This document shows, one piece after another, positions 25,125 to 35,359 of a stretch of DNA of 64,000 nucleotides (position 1 is its first letter; the number at the start of each line of letters is the position of its first letter). A program made the translations under genes and the position numbers. The notes beneath the pieces were generated by a model, which saw only the letters and a list, made by a program, of their open reading frames with translations, was not told the origin of the DNA and ran no database searches. The DNA is from DASUPK01 sp963821705. GTDB lineage: Bacteria; Actinomycetota; Thermoleophilia; Solirubrobacterales; 70-9. The DNA is taken from the NCBI GenBank assembly GCA_963821705.1, contig CAWGEV010000008.1, positions 62,001 to 126,000 of the forward strand, read 5' to 3'.

Positions 25125-26594
25125 TTGGGTAGGGCGGACGTGACCCCAGGCCAAGAGGCTGCTTCACCGCAGGGCGCGCGCGTACGAGGGGGCGGCGGCT
25201 TCACTCGCCTTGCCGCGATCGGGGCGCTCGTGCTCGTCGCCATCGCGATCCTGGTCCTGCTGATCTCCAGCGGCGGCGGTGGCAATCACTACCGCCTGAT
25301 CTTCCAGACCGGCGGCCAGCTCGTCAAGGGAAACCAGGTGCTGATCGGAGGGGTTCCGGTCGGCAGCGTCGACGACGTCAAGCTGACCGACAACGGCCAG
25401 GCCCAGGTCGACATCACCGTCAACCGCCCGCTCCATCAGGGCAGCACGGCGATCATCCGCGCGACGTCTCTCTCCGGGATCGCCAACCGCTACATCTCGA
25501 TCCAGCCCGGGCCCAACAGCAATCCTGAGCTGGCGAGCGACGCGATCATCTCGGAGGTCGACACCACCTCGCCGGTCGACCTCGACCAGCTCTTCAACAC
25601 CTTGCGGGGCCCGGAGCGACAGGCCCTCCGCAACGTCATCCAGGGGTCCGCCACCGTCTACGCCGGCAAGGGGCCGGAGGCGAACCAGACCTACAAGTAC
25701 CTGAGCCCCTCGCTGGTGGCGACGGACCGCCTTCTCTCGGAGATCAACCGCGACTCGAACACCCTCACCGACTTCCTCGTCAACGGGGCGAGCGTCGTCT
25801 CCTCGATCGCGGCCCGCCGCAATGACCTCTCGGCGCTGACGCCAGAACGCAAATCGTGGCGCTCGGCGCCGTCGCCAGCGAGAACCAGTCCTTCGACCAG
25901 GCGCTCGTCGCCCTGCCGGGGACGCTCCGGCAGGCGAACACCACCTTCCACAACCTCCGGCCGGCTCTGAACGACCTCGATCTGCTCGTCAACGCCGCGA
26001 AGCCGGCGACCAAGAACCTCGCTCCCTTCCTCCGTCAGCTCTATCCGGTCCTGAACAACGGCGTGCCGGTCTTCAGGGACCTGAACCGCGCACTCAATCT
26101 GAGGGGCAAGTCCAACGACCTCGCCGACGCCATGGGCGACCTGCCCTCCCTGCAGAACAACGCGGCCGCGGCCATCCCGATCACGGTCCAGTCGATGCAG
26201 CACTCCATCCCGAACCTCGGCCTTCCTCCGCCCGTACATGCCCGACCTGATGTCGGCGATCGCCCATTTCAACCAGATCACGGGCTACTACGACGCCAAT
26301 GGGCACTACGCCCGGGTCGCACCGCCGGGCTCGGCGTCTTCGGCCTCGGAGCGCAGCCCCCAACTTCACCTTGACGGCGCAAAACGCCTCCAACGTCTTC
26401 AACGACTACGGCCCCTTCGGCAGCACCAACAACCAACTCTTCCGCCGTTGCCCCGGCGGCGCCACCCCGATCCTCGCCGGCCAGCAACCCGTTCTGCTCT
26501 CCCATCGCCCGCCGGCGTCTTCCTCGGCCCGCCCAATGGGGCGCCGGCGAGCCCGACCGACTGCAACGCAGCCGAGGTGGTGCCCGGCCCATGA
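25125..26594 (+). CDS. Mce family protein 1 (MlaD/MCE domain), several frameshifts
   Basis: The N-terminus has a cytoplasmic segment, one transmembrane helix (LAAIGALVLVAIAILVLLIS) and an intact MCE domain (YRLIFQTGGQLVKGNQVLIGG ... ANRYISIQPG), then a long helical region. Reading continues in new frames at about 25840-25850 (TQIVALGAVASENQSF), 26225-26235 (MPDLMSAIAHFNQITGYY), near 26340 (NFTLTAQNASNVFNDYG) and near 26510, and ends at TGA 26594, overlapping the next ATG. MCE proteins form hexameric, tunnel-like lipid carriers anchored in the membrane. The start is uncertain: TTG 25125 or GTG 25140. The indels look like assembly errors. Confidence 0.8.
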
Positions 26595-28179
26595 GGCGGA
26601 TCGCGTTCATCTTCGCCGGCATGCCTGGTCGTCGCGATGGCGATCGCGCTCCCCGCGATCGGGTCGGGCGGCAACAGCGGCACCTACCTGGTCCGCGGCT
26701 ACTTCGACAACGGATCGTTCGTGGTGGATGGCGAGCAGGTCCGCGTCGCCGGAGCCAACGTGGGCACCGTCAAGTCGGTCGACGTCTCGAACAACACCGA
26801 GATCGCGAGCCTCGAGGGCGGCCCGCACCCGGTTCCGGGCAAGGCGGTCGTCGTCATGGAGATCGACAACTCCGGGTTCAAGGACTTCCGCCAGGACGCG
26901 AGCTGCCTCATCCGGCCCCAGTCGCTGATCGGTGAGAAGTACGTCGACTGCACTCCGACCCAGCCCAGGGCTCCGGGCACACCGCCGCCGCCGCCGCTCC
27001 AGAAGATCCAGAGCGGTCACCGGCGCAGGGCAGTACCTGCTGCCGCTCGAGAACAACGGCAAGACGGTCGACCTCGACCTGGTTCAGAACATCCAGCGCC
27101 TGCCCTACGCGCAGCGCTTCAGGCTGATCCTGAACGACCTCGGCGCCAGTCTCGCCGGCCGCGGCCAGGACCTCGGCGCGGTCATCGACAGGGCGAACCC
27201 GGCCCTCCGGCAGACAGACCGCGTCCTGGCGATCCTCGCCGAGCAGAACCAGGAGCTCGCCAGCCTGGCCAGCAACGGGGACGCCGTGCTCAAGCCGCTC
27301 GCCGAGCAGCGCACCCACATCACCAGCTTCTTCCACAACGCCGCGATCGCCGGCCAGGCCACGGCCGAGCGCAGCTCCGCGCTCGAGGAGAGCCTGAGGA
27401 AGTTCCCCGCCACCCTCCACCAGGTCCGCCTCACCATGGTGAAGCTGAAGCAGTTCGCCGACCAGGGCACGCCGCTGTTCGCGGACATCAACCGGGCGGC
27501 GCCGGGCCTCAGCAAGGCGACCGTGAACCTGCCGGAGTTCGCGACGCTGGCGATCCCCGCGCTCACCTCGCTCGGCAACGCCGCGCAGGTCGCCGGACCG
27601 AAGCTCGCCGCATCGGACGGGCTGCTCGCCGACCTCGCCAACACCGCGAACTCGTCGGTGCTGGTCGGCAACAACTTCTCAGCGTTCCTCGACACCTTCA
27701 CGAAGACCCAGGGCTTCCAGAACCTGATGGACTTCATCTACAACTCCGTCGGCGTCGCTCAACGGCTTCGACGCCTTCGGTCACTTCCTCCGCGTCGAAC
27801 CTCCAGCTGACGAGCTGCGTCGAGGTGCCGGTCGCGTCCAGTCGAGTTGTCAGGCGACCTGGCAGCCCTCGACGACCACCACGCCGACCAAGAAGAAGGG
27901 GCAAGAAGGCCACGGTCCGCAAGGCCGGCGTGCGCAACGCCTAGCCCTCGCCGCTGCCGCAGGTCAACGTCCCGAACATCCAGGACCTGCTCCCGCAGCT
28001 CACCCCGGGCCAGGGCACGACCACCACGCCGGATGCCTCCGGTTCGGGCACGGGCTCCGACACCACGACGACACCGCAGTCAGGACCAGAAGAACGGGAG
28101 GAAGGCGCCTGACTCCCAGGCCGTTTCGATGAACGCCGCGTCGATGTTCCTCCAGTTCCTCCTCGGAGGCGGGGCATGA
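26591..28179 (+). CDS. Mce family protein 2, several frameshifts
   Basis: The start MRRIAFIFAG overlaps the stop of the preceding gene (ATGA). The transmembrane helix breaks at about 26625, where the frame changes to MAIALPAIGSGG. An MCE domain follows (YLVRGYFDNGSFVVDGEQVRV ... CLIRPQSLIGEKYVDC), then helical repeats after a second switch near 27020 (GQYLLPLENNGKTVDLDLVQ). More switches occur around 27760-27900. The C-terminal part is Pro/Thr-rich and ends MFLQFLLGGGA at TGA 28177-28179, again overlapping the next ATG. The extended helix mediates hexamer tunnel formation in the family. Confidence 0.8.
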
Positions 28180-29656
28180 GGGGCGGGCGCGTCGGCAGCC
28201 TCGCGGCCAGCCCGACCCTGGTCGGCGCGGTCACCGTCCTGGTGGTCGTCGTCGCCGTGTTCCTCTCCTACCAGGCGAACCAGGGCCTCCCGTTCGTCCC
28301 GACCTACAAGGTCTCCGTCGAGTTGCCCAACGCCGACAACCTCGTCGCGGGGAACGAGGTGCGCATCGGGGGCGTCCGGGTCGGCCAGATCAAGTCGGTC
28401 GATCCAGAGACGGTCAACAACGCACCCTGCCCGAACGACCCGACCCGCCAGTGCACGACGCAGGTGGCCCAGGTGAACATGGAGCTCAACGAGAACATCA
28501 ACCCGCTGCCGGTCAACTCGACCGTCGTGGTCCGGGCCAAGTCGGCGCTGGGCCTCAAGTACCTCGAGATCGACCGAGGCAACTCGAGCCAGGGCTTCAA
28601 GCCCGGGGCGACGATCCCGCTGACCGCCGCTCGGCCCGAGCCGGTCGAGATCGACCAGGTCTTCAACATGTTCGACGAGCCGACCCGGGTCGCGATCCAG
28701 CAGAACCTGCTCGAGTTCGGGAACGCGCTGGCGGGACGCGGGGTGGACCTCAACGAGGCGATCGGACAGCTGAAGCCGCTCGTCGAGCTGCTGACGCCGG
28801 TGATGAGGAACCTGGCCGATCCGAACACCGGCCTCTCGAACTTCGTCTCCTCGCTCTCGGCCACGGCGGCCGAGGTCGCCCCGGTCGCCCAGATCCAGGG
28901 CCAGCTGTTCGTCGACCTCGACACCACCTTCGGCGCCTTCGCCCGGGTCTCGCGGCCCTACATCCAGGAGTCGATCTCGCGTTCGCCCGCCGCCGCAGGA
29001 CACCGCGATCGCCACGCTGCCCACGATCAGGCCCTTCCTGGCCAACACGGCGAAGCTGTTCAGCGAGCTGCGGCCGGGCTTCGCCGCGATCGCGCCGGTC
29101 CAGAAGGACATCGGCCAGAGCATCGTGAACGGCGTCAAGGCGCTCCCGCTCTCGCCGGCCTTCAACGCCCAGCTCGTCCCGACCGCGCAGGCGCTGCTCA
29201 ACCTCTCCAGCGACCCCGCCGTCGCGCCAGGGGATCAACGACCTGACCAACCTCAACAACACCCTCGGGCCGCCGCTCAACTTCATCACCCCCGCGCAGT
29301 CGGTCTGCAACTACGCGACGCTGCTCTTCCGCAACCTCGCCAGCTTCCTCAGCTCCGGCGACTCGCTCGGGACCAGCCAGCGCTTCATCGTGCTCCAGCC
29401 CCCGATCGGCCCGAACAGCGAGATCGGCCCGAGCTCCGCGCCGGCGAACGGAGGCGGCCAGGCGTCCAACTTCCTCCACTACAACCCGTATCCGAACACG
29501 GCCTCGCCTGGCCAGAACCCCATCGAGTGTGAGGCGGGCAACGAGAAATACATCGCCGGCCAGCAGGTGATCGGGAACGTCCCGGGCAACCAGGGGATCC
29601 ACACCGAGGGGCAGATCCTCCAGCAGTACGCCAACGCCAAGAAGGGCAAGAAGTGA
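28176..29656 (+). CDS. Mce family protein 3, two or more frameshifts
   Basis: The N-terminal helix (TLVGAVTVLVVVVAVFLSY) and MCE domain (YKVSVELPNADNLVAGNEVRI ... ALGLKYLEIDRG) are intact. The helical region runs through a frame change near 28990 (DTAIATLPTIRPFLANTAKL) and another near 29225 (GINDLTNLNNTLGPPLNFIT), and ends in a Gly/Asn/Pro-rich tail (NAKKGKK) at 29656. The insert between strands of the MCE domain contains two cysteines (APCPNDPTRQC). The stop overlaps the next GTG by 4 bases. Confidence 0.85.
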
Positions 29657-31236
29657 CCCCGGACGAGCGCACAGCGCCGCCGCCCCCGCCCGAGCGCAAG
29701 GACTACGACGAGCGGATCTACCGCAAGGGTCATCCGCCGCACCGGATGCGCAACGCCCTGATCCTGATCGCCGTTCTGATCGCCGGCACCTACCTGGCGA
29801 TCACCAAGTCGCTGCCGTTCACCTCCCAGTTCGAGCTGCACGCGGTCTTCAAGAACGCGGTCAACATCCGCAAGGACTCGCCGGTGCGGATCGCGGGCGT
29901 CAACGTCGGCAAGGTCGAGAGCGTCAACAGCGTCTGCGACAACGGGCTCACCGGCAACTGCGAGAGCAACTACTCGGATGTGACCTTCACGGTCGATTCG
30001 AACGGGCAGCCGATTCACAGCGACGCCCAGATCGAGATCCGGCCTCGCATCTTCCTCGAGGGCAACTTCTTCCTCGACGTCAGTCCCGGGAGCCCGAGCG
30101 CGCATTCGCTCTCGAGCGGGGACACGATCCCGGTGACCCAGACCTCGACCGCGGTGCAGCTCGACCAGATCCTCACCTCGCTCCAGGCACCCGACCGGGC
30201 CAACCTCCAGAAGCTCCTCGAGGGCTACGGAACCGCCCTCACCCACAAGCCGACCGCCGCGGACGACGTGACCCAGGACCCGCTGGTGCAGGGCAAGACC
30301 GCCGCCGAGGCGATCAACCAGTCCTTCACCTACGGGGCGACCGCCGCCCGTGACTCCGCCATCGTGAGCCAGGCGCTCCAGGGCACGGCTCCGCACGACC
30401 TCTCCAACCTGATCGCCGCCCAGGCACGGGTGTTCGGCTCGCTCACCAGCCACGAGTCCCAGCTTCAGGGACTGATCAGCAACTTCAACACGGTCGCCGG
30501 GGCGCTCGCCTCGGAGTCCGGCAACCTCCAGCGCACGATCAGGCTGCTCGGCCCGACCCTCGCGATCGCCGAGCCTTCCCTCCGCCACACCAACGCCACC
30601 CTCCCGTACCTGCGGGCCTTCGCCCGCGACCTGACGCCCGGCATCAAGGAGCTCCCGGCGACGATCGCCGTCTCGCAGCCGTGGATCGACCAGACCGCCG
30701 CGCTGCTCTCGAAGAACGAGTTGGGCTACGTAGCCAGCCAGCTCCGCGCCGCGGGCCCCGGGTCGGGGAAGGCAGCGGCCGACGGCCGGGGCCTCTTCTC
30801 CCAGATCGGCCTGCTGAGCGGGTGCGTCGACAACGTGCTCCTGCCGACCAGCGACGTCGTGCTGAGCGACTCCGGCGGCGGCTACAACTTCAACTCCAAC
30901 GTGCCGAACTTCAAGGAGTTCGGCTACGTGACGACAGGCCTGGCGGGGGAGAGCGACCCCTTCGACGGGAACGGGCCATCGCTGCGGTTCTTCTCCGCCG
31001 GCGGCCCGGCCCCGCCCGGCGGCCCGGTCCCGAACCTCCGCTCGCCGGTGCCGGGCGGCGGCTTCCAGAAGGACGCCCTCTGGGGTGGCACCACCACGCC
31101 GCCGATCGGCACGAAGCCCGGGCTCGGGACGAAGCCGCCGTTCCGGACCGACGTCGCCTGCCAGAACAACGCGATCCCTGACCTGAACGGCCCGCTGGCC
31201 AATCAGGGACCGCCCGACCCGGCCCCGTATCCATGA
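29653..31236 (+). CDS. Mce family protein 4
   Basis: This intact 527-residue protein has a basic cytoplasmic N-terminus, a transmembrane helix (residues 33-54) and an MCE domain (FELHAVFKNAVNIRKDSPVRI ... RIFLEGNFFLDVSPG) with a cysteine-containing insert (VCDNGLTGNCES). A helical stalk of about 230 residues and a proline/glycine-rich tail follow. GTG 29653 overlaps the upstream stop and the downstream ATG overlaps this stop. Family knowledge: MCE proteins carry lipids or sterols between membrane and envelope together with a YrbE/Mkl ABC transporter, which must be encoded elsewhere. Confidence 0.92.
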   Translation: MTPDERTAPPPPPERKDYDERIYRKGHPPHRMRNALILIAVLIAGTYLAITKSLPFTSQFELHAVFKNAVNIRKDSPVRIAGVNVGKVESVNSVCDNGLTGNCESNYSDVTFTVDSNGQPIHSDAQIEIRPRIFLEGNFFLDVSPGSPSAHSLSSGDTIPVTQTSTAVQLDQILTSLQAPDRANLQKLLEGYGTALTHKPTAADDVTQDPLVQGKTAAEAINQSFTYGATAARDSAIVSQALQGTAPHDLSNLIAAQARVFGSLTSHESQLQGLISNFNTVAGALASESGNLQRTIRLLGPTLAIAEPSLRHTNATLPYLRAFARDLTPGIKELPATIAVSQPWIDQTAALLSKNELGYVASQLRAAGPGSGKAAADGRGLFSQIGLLSGCVDNVLLPTSDVVLSDSGGGYNFNSNVPNFKEFGYVTTGLAGESDPFDGNGPSLRFFSAGGPAPPGGPVPNLRSPVPGGGFQKDALWGGTTTPPIGTKPGLGTKPPFRTDVACQNNAIPDLNGPLANQGPPDPAPYP

Positions 31237-32567
31237 GACGCGCCATGAGAGCACACCTCCGCGACGTCCTGGCCATCATCGGCCTGATCCTGGCCGGGCT
31301 GTTCTCGGTGACGGTGATCCTGATCAACCAGGGCGCCCACCTGCCGAGCTGGGTGCCGCTGATCGGAAGCAGCCGCTTCGACCTCAAGGGGGAGTTCACG
31401 ACCGCGCAGGCCGTAACGCCGGGGCAGGGCCAGGCGGTGGACATCTCCGGGATCAAGGTCGGCGAGGTGTCCGGCGTGGACCTCCAGGATGGCCACGCGG
31501 TGGTGAGCATGCAGATCGACAACAAGTACGCGCCGCTGATCCACACCAACGCCTCGCTGCTGCTGCGCCCGAAGACCGGCCTGAACGACATGGTCGTCGA
31601 GCTCGACCCGGGGACGCAGGGTGCGCCGCGGATGAAGGATGGCTCGACGGTGCCGCTGGCCAATACCCAGCCGCAGGTCAACCCCGACGAGTTCCTCGCC
31701 TCGCTCGATGCCGACACGCAGCAGTTCCTGAAGCTGCTGCTGGCGAACGGGGCGGAGGCACTGGACCCGGCCAAGGGCCGCGACGTCAAGCTCTCCAACG
31801 CGCTGCGCCGCCTCGACCCATTCGCGCGCAGCATCTCGGAGATCTCCGGCGCGCTCGTGACGCGGCGGCAGAACATCGCCGACTCGATCCACAACTTCCA
31901 GCTGCTCTCGACCGAGCTCGGGAACAAGGACCAGGACCTCGTCAACTTCATCGACTCCTCCAACGCAGTGCTCGGCTCCTTCGCCAAGGAGCAGGCCTCT
32001 ATCCGAAGCGCGGTGCGCGAGCTGCCCGGCACGCTCCAACAGGCCAAGGGCGCGCTGACCAGCGCCAACAATCTCGCCCTGGTGTCCGGTCCCGCCCTCA
32101 AGAAGTCCCTGCCGGGCGCCAAGGCGACCGGGCCGGCCCTGCGGGCGCTTCGGCCGTTCTTCCAGCAGACGGCCGGACCCATCGAGAACCAGATCAGGCC
32201 GTTCACCCAGCAGGTGGCGAGCCCGGTCACCCACGTCGCGCAGATCTCCCAGGGCCTCGGGGTCGCAACGCCCGGCCTGAGGACGGGCTTCACTGACCTC
32301 AACCTTGGGCTCAACGCCCTCGCCTTCAACCCGCAGCAGAGCGATGACCAGGGCTTCCTCTTCTACGTGCCCTGGCTGAACCACGATCTGAACGCCACCT
32401 ACCTGCTCCAGGACGCCTACGGGCCGATGCGCCGCGGCCAGATCCTGGTGAGCTGCTCGACAGCCTTCGTCGCCGAGGGCACACTGCTCAGCGAGCCCTA
32501 CCTGCGGCTCCTCTACCAGCTGACGGGCTCGCCGCGGGTCAACAACATTCCGGGGTGCGGCAGCTGA
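31233..32567 (+). CDS. Mce family protein 5
   Basis: This intact 444-residue protein has a transmembrane helix at residues 11-32 and an MCE domain (FDLKGEFTTAQAVTPGQGQAV ... PKTGLNDMVVELDPG). A helical stalk (RRLDPFARSISEISGALVTR) and a C-terminal region with FNPQQSDDQGFLFYVPWLNHD and two cysteines (VSCS, PGC) follow. It is the shortest of the six and lacks the Pro-rich tail. It overlaps the genes on both sides: ATGA upstream and 13 bases downstream. Confidence 0.92.
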   Translation: MRRAMRAHLRDVLAIIGLILAGLFSVTVILINQGAHLPSWVPLIGSSRFDLKGEFTTAQAVTPGQGQAVDISGIKVGEVSGVDLQDGHAVVSMQIDNKYAPLIHTNASLLLRPKTGLNDMVVELDPGTQGAPRMKDGSTVPLANTQPQVNPDEFLASLDADTQQFLKLLLANGAEALDPAKGRDVKLSNALRRLDPFARSISEISGALVTRRQNIADSIHNFQLLSTELGNKDQDLVNFIDSSNAVLGSFAKEQASIRSAVRELPGTLQQAKGALTSANNLALVSGPALKKSLPGAKATGPALRALRPFFQQTAGPIENQIRPFTQQVASPVTHVAQISQGLGVATPGLRTGFTDLNLGLNALAFNPQQSDDQGFLFYVPWLNHDLNATYLLQDAYGPMRRGQILVSCSTAFVAEGTLLSEPYLRLLYQLTGSPRVNNIPGCGS

Positions 32568-34141
32568 TGGGCCAGCGCGCGCCGACAGCCGGTCAGATCG
32601 CCGTCGCGGTCGCCTTCGCGTTCTCGTGCTTCGGCCTGCTGCTCTTCCTCTGGACGACCTTCGGAGGCCCGGTGCCGCTGAAGCCGGAGGGCTACCGGAT
32701 CAAGGTTCCCTTCAGCGAGGCCACTCAGCTCGCCCAGGAGTCCGACGTGCGGATCGCCGGTGTCGACGTCGGCAAGGTGAAGTCGATCGACCTGGCGAAC
32801 TCCGGCCCGAACAAGGACCTGGCCATCGCCACGATCCAGATCGACAGCCCCTACGCGCCGATCCCGGCTGACACCCGGGCGATGCTGCGTCAGAAGACGC
32901 TCCTCGGCGAGACCTACGTCGAGCTCACGCAGGGAAACCGCAACGGGCCGAAGCTGCCGGAGGGCGGAACCTTGCCCAGGGCACAGGTGGAGCCATCCGT
33001 CCAGCTGGACGAGATCTTCCGCACCTTCGACCCGAGAACCCGGGCCGCGTTCCAGACGTGGATGCAGCAGCTCGCCATAGCCAGCGCGGGCCGCGGAGCG
33101 GACCTGTCCGCCGCGATCGCGAACCTCGGGCCGTTCGCCGAGGACGCCAACAAGCTGTTGCGCGTGCTCGACTCGCAGCAGGGCGCCGTCCAGCAGTTCG
33201 TGCGCGACACGGGTCAGGTGTTCGGCGCTCTGAGCGAGCGGCAGGGCCAGCTCCAGGGGCTGATCCGGAACTCCGGGATCGTCTTCCACACCACCGCCGT
33301 CAGGAACAAGGACCTCGAGGCGGCGTTCCGGGCGCTGCCGACGTTCCTGACCGAGTCGAGCCTCACTCTCAACAGGCTCCAGAGCTTCGCGCGCAACGCA
33401 AACCCGCTGATCACCCAGCTCCATCCGGCGGCCCGGGCGCTGAGCAAGAACCTGAAGCCGCTCGCCAAGGTGGCGCCGGACTTCAACGGCTTCTTCATCG
33501 GGCTGAAGAAGACCCAGAAGCGCGGACTCACCGGCCTGCCGGCCCTGCAGACGCTGCTCAACAACGACCTGCCGCCGCTGCTCCACGAGGTGACGCCCTT
33601 CACGCAGCAGCTCACGCCGATCGTGGCGATGATCGGGCGGTATCAGCACGATGTGACCGGCCTGCTCGGCAACGCGACGGGGGCGACCCAGGCCCAGGCG
33701 AACACCGAGGCGAACACCCAGGGCCACTACATTCGGAGCTCGGCGCCGCTGTATCCCGAGTCGCTCGGGATGTTCGGGCCGACCGCGGCGAGCGAGCACC
33801 GGCTCGCCTACTCGCGCTCGAACCCGTACGTCGCGCCCGACAGCGCGCTCAAGGTCATCAACGGCCTGCTCACCTTCGACACCCGGCCGTGCGCGAGCCC
33901 GCCCGGGCTCACGGTCGGGCTGGGGCCGGACGCGACCTACACGGGCAACCCGTTCTTCGCCAATCGGGCCACCTTCGACACGCCGCAGCAGCTCCTGGAC
34001 GAGATCAAGAGCACCGCGTTCGGCAGCCAGACGAACAGCTCCTCGCTGCCCGCGCCCGCCTGCACGAAGCAGCCGCAGCAGCCCTCACTCGGCCAGATCG
34101 CCCAGATGAGCGACTACACCCACGTCTACGCGAATCCCTGA
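32555..34141 (+). CDS. Mce family protein 6
   Basis: This intact 528-residue protein closes the operon. The transmembrane helix (IAVAVAFAFSCFGLLLFLW) is followed by the MCE domain (YRIKVPFSEATQLAQESDVRI ... QKTLLGETYVELTQG), a long helical stalk and a C-terminal domain with LYPESLGMFGPTAASEHRLAYSR. The same GMFGP/NPY motif type appears in mycobacterial MceE/F-like tails. No terminator is evident immediately behind it. Six subunits fit a heterohexameric MCE assembly. Confidence 0.92.
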   Translation: MRQLMGQRAPTAGQIAVAVAFAFSCFGLLLFLWTTFGGPVPLKPEGYRIKVPFSEATQLAQESDVRIAGVDVGKVKSIDLANSGPNKDLAIATIQIDSPYAPIPADTRAMLRQKTLLGETYVELTQGNRNGPKLPEGGTLPRAQVEPSVQLDEIFRTFDPRTRAAFQTWMQQLAIASAGRGADLSAAIANLGPFAEDANKLLRVLDSQQGAVQQFVRDTGQVFGALSERQGQLQGLIRNSGIVFHTTAVRNKDLEAAFRALPTFLTESSLTLNRLQSFARNANPLITQLHPAARALSKNLKPLAKVAPDFNGFFIGLKKTQKRGLTGLPALQTLLNNDLPPLLHEVTPFTQQLTPIVAMIGRYQHDVTGLLGNATGATQAQANTEANTQGHYIRSSAPLYPESLGMFGPTAASEHRLAYSRSNPYVAPDSALKVINGLLTFDTRPCASPPGLTVGLGPDATYTGNPFFANRATFDTPQQLLDEIKSTAFGSQTNSSSLPAPACTKQPQQPSLGQIAQMSDYTHVYANP

Positions 34142-34336
34142 TCCGGACGGCGTCCAGGACCCGGGCTTTGGCTTCATTACTGAGTTTTTGGGAACTCGGT
34201 TCCATGCGGAATACCCGCACAACTACGCCCATTTCGCTGTGTTAGGTTCAGCAACATCAGGCAAATCCAAGGGCTGGCGGCACCGAAGACTTCATGGGGT
34301 GGCTGTCAGGGAAATGCCATACGGAAAAGGAGTGGT

Positions 34337-35032
34337 ATGCGTAACCGCAAGTATCTGATCGGCGCCTTGGTGGGCGTCGTGGGCGCGCTCAGTTTCTCGA
34401 GCGTCGCGTGGGCAGGTTCGCCCACCTCGCAGTCGCTGGTGACGACGCTAGCGCCGGCGAAGCAGAGCAAGAAGACGTTCAGCGGCGTTTCGCTGCACAA
34501 CATCATCTCGACGACGTACTCGAATTTCGTCGGGTCGCAGTCACCGCAGACGACGACGTTCACGATCGATCCGAACGTCAAGTTCACCGCCGGCAGCATT
34601 CCGGCGTGTCCGCTGAGCTCGATTCAGAACAAGCCGGACGCCCAGGCGCGTGCTGCCTGTCCGCAGAGCATCACCGGCCAGGGGAGCGTTGAGGTCAACA
34701 ACGGCGCCCTGAAGGGGACCGTGACCTTCTTCACCGGCGGTCCGAGCACGATCTACGTGCACACGGACATCAACGACGGTTCAGTCATCCTCGACATCAT
34801 CGGCACCATCTCGGGGAAGATCCTGAACTTCACGAACATCCCGAACACGCCGGGTCTCGACCTGACGAAGTTCGACACGACGTTCAACAAGATGAAGTCG
34901 GGCAAGAAGACGTTCTACGTCTCGGCTCGCTGCAAGAAGAAGAGCTGGACCACCAGCGAGTCCACGCACTTCTACAGCGGCGAGACGCTCACCGCGTCCT
35001 CGAGCCAGAAGTGCAAGCAGAAGAAGAAGTAA
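34337..35032 (+). CDS. Secreted protein of unknown function
   Basis: The 231-residue protein has a clear signal peptide (MRNRKYLIGALVGVVGALSF, cleavage near AWA-G) and an all-beta mature part with a Cys pair region (PACPLSSIQ ... AACPQSITGQG) and a lysine-rich C-terminus (SARCKKKSW ... KCKQKKK). The pattern T-F-x-I-D-P-x-V-K-F recalls a family of secreted proteins common in Solirubrobacterales, but I cannot name it. A strong AAAAGGAGTGG ribosome site precedes the ATG at 34337, and an intrinsic terminator follows. GC content is visibly lower than in flanking genes. It is monocistronic. Confidence 0.75.
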   Translation: MRNRKYLIGALVGVVGALSFSSVAWAGSPTSQSLVTTLAPAKQSKKTFSGVSLHNIISTTYSNFVGSQSPQTTTFTIDPNVKFTAGSIPACPLSSIQNKPDAQARAACPQSITGQGSVEVNNGALKGTVTFFTGGPSTIYVHTDINDGSVILDIIGTISGKILNFTNIPNTPGLDLTKFDTTFNKMKSGKKTFYVSARCKKKSWTTSESTHFYSGETLTASSSQKCKQKKK

Positions 35033-35058
35033 GCGCTTCTTCTTCCTGTTGAAGTTGC

Positions 35059-35091
35059 GAGAGGGCGGCCTTCGGGCCGCCCTCTCTTTTT
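35059..35091 (+). terminator. Intrinsic terminator
   Basis: GAGAGGGCGGCC (35059-35070) pairs with GGCCGCCCTCTC (35075-35086) around a TTCG tetraloop and is followed by TTTTT. This is a textbook rho-independent terminator, placed 27 bases after the stop of the secreted protein gene and just ahead of the riboswitch. Confidence 0.95.
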
Positions 35092-35117
35092 GTCTCAGCG
35101 CGATGTACGATCCGCGG

Positions 35118-35325
35118 CGTTCATAACGGCCGGTGGTCAAGGGAAGTCCGGTGAGAAGCCGGCGCGGTCCCGCCACTGTGACCGGGCCCAGCATCAGACG
35201 GCGCCTCCTCCGCTTCGCGTCCGGGGGCGCCTTTGGGTCTGTCGCATCCGCCACTGGGAAGCCGACGGCTTCCTGGGAAGGCGCGGCAGAGAAGCCCGGA
35301 AGCCAGGAGACCTGTCCCCGGCCAG
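35118..35325 (+). promoter_or_regulatory. Cobalamin riboswitch
   Basis: The leader shows the conserved blocks of adenosylcobalamin-type riboswitches: AAGGGAAGTCCGGTGAGAAG, then GCGGTCCCGCCACTGTGA (the B12-box-side P5/P6 core), and at the 3' side GAAGCCCGGAAGCCAGGAGACC. The outer stem GGCCGG near 35128 pairs with CCGGCC near 35317. A long peripheral hairpin (about 35198-35235) is inserted between the blocks, as is usual in actinobacteria. It ends 35 bases before the ATG of the first DUF4430 gene, so cobalamin binding should switch off the whole ECF operon. Confidence 0.95.
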
Positions 35326-35359
35326 CCAACACGACCCTCGAGGAAGGGGTGGCTCACAG

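Noticed and set aside
25125..29656. Programmed frameshifting or decay of mce genes
   Set aside because: There are many unrelated shift sites, no common slippery sequence, and the adjacent three mce genes are intact. Sequencing error is simpler.
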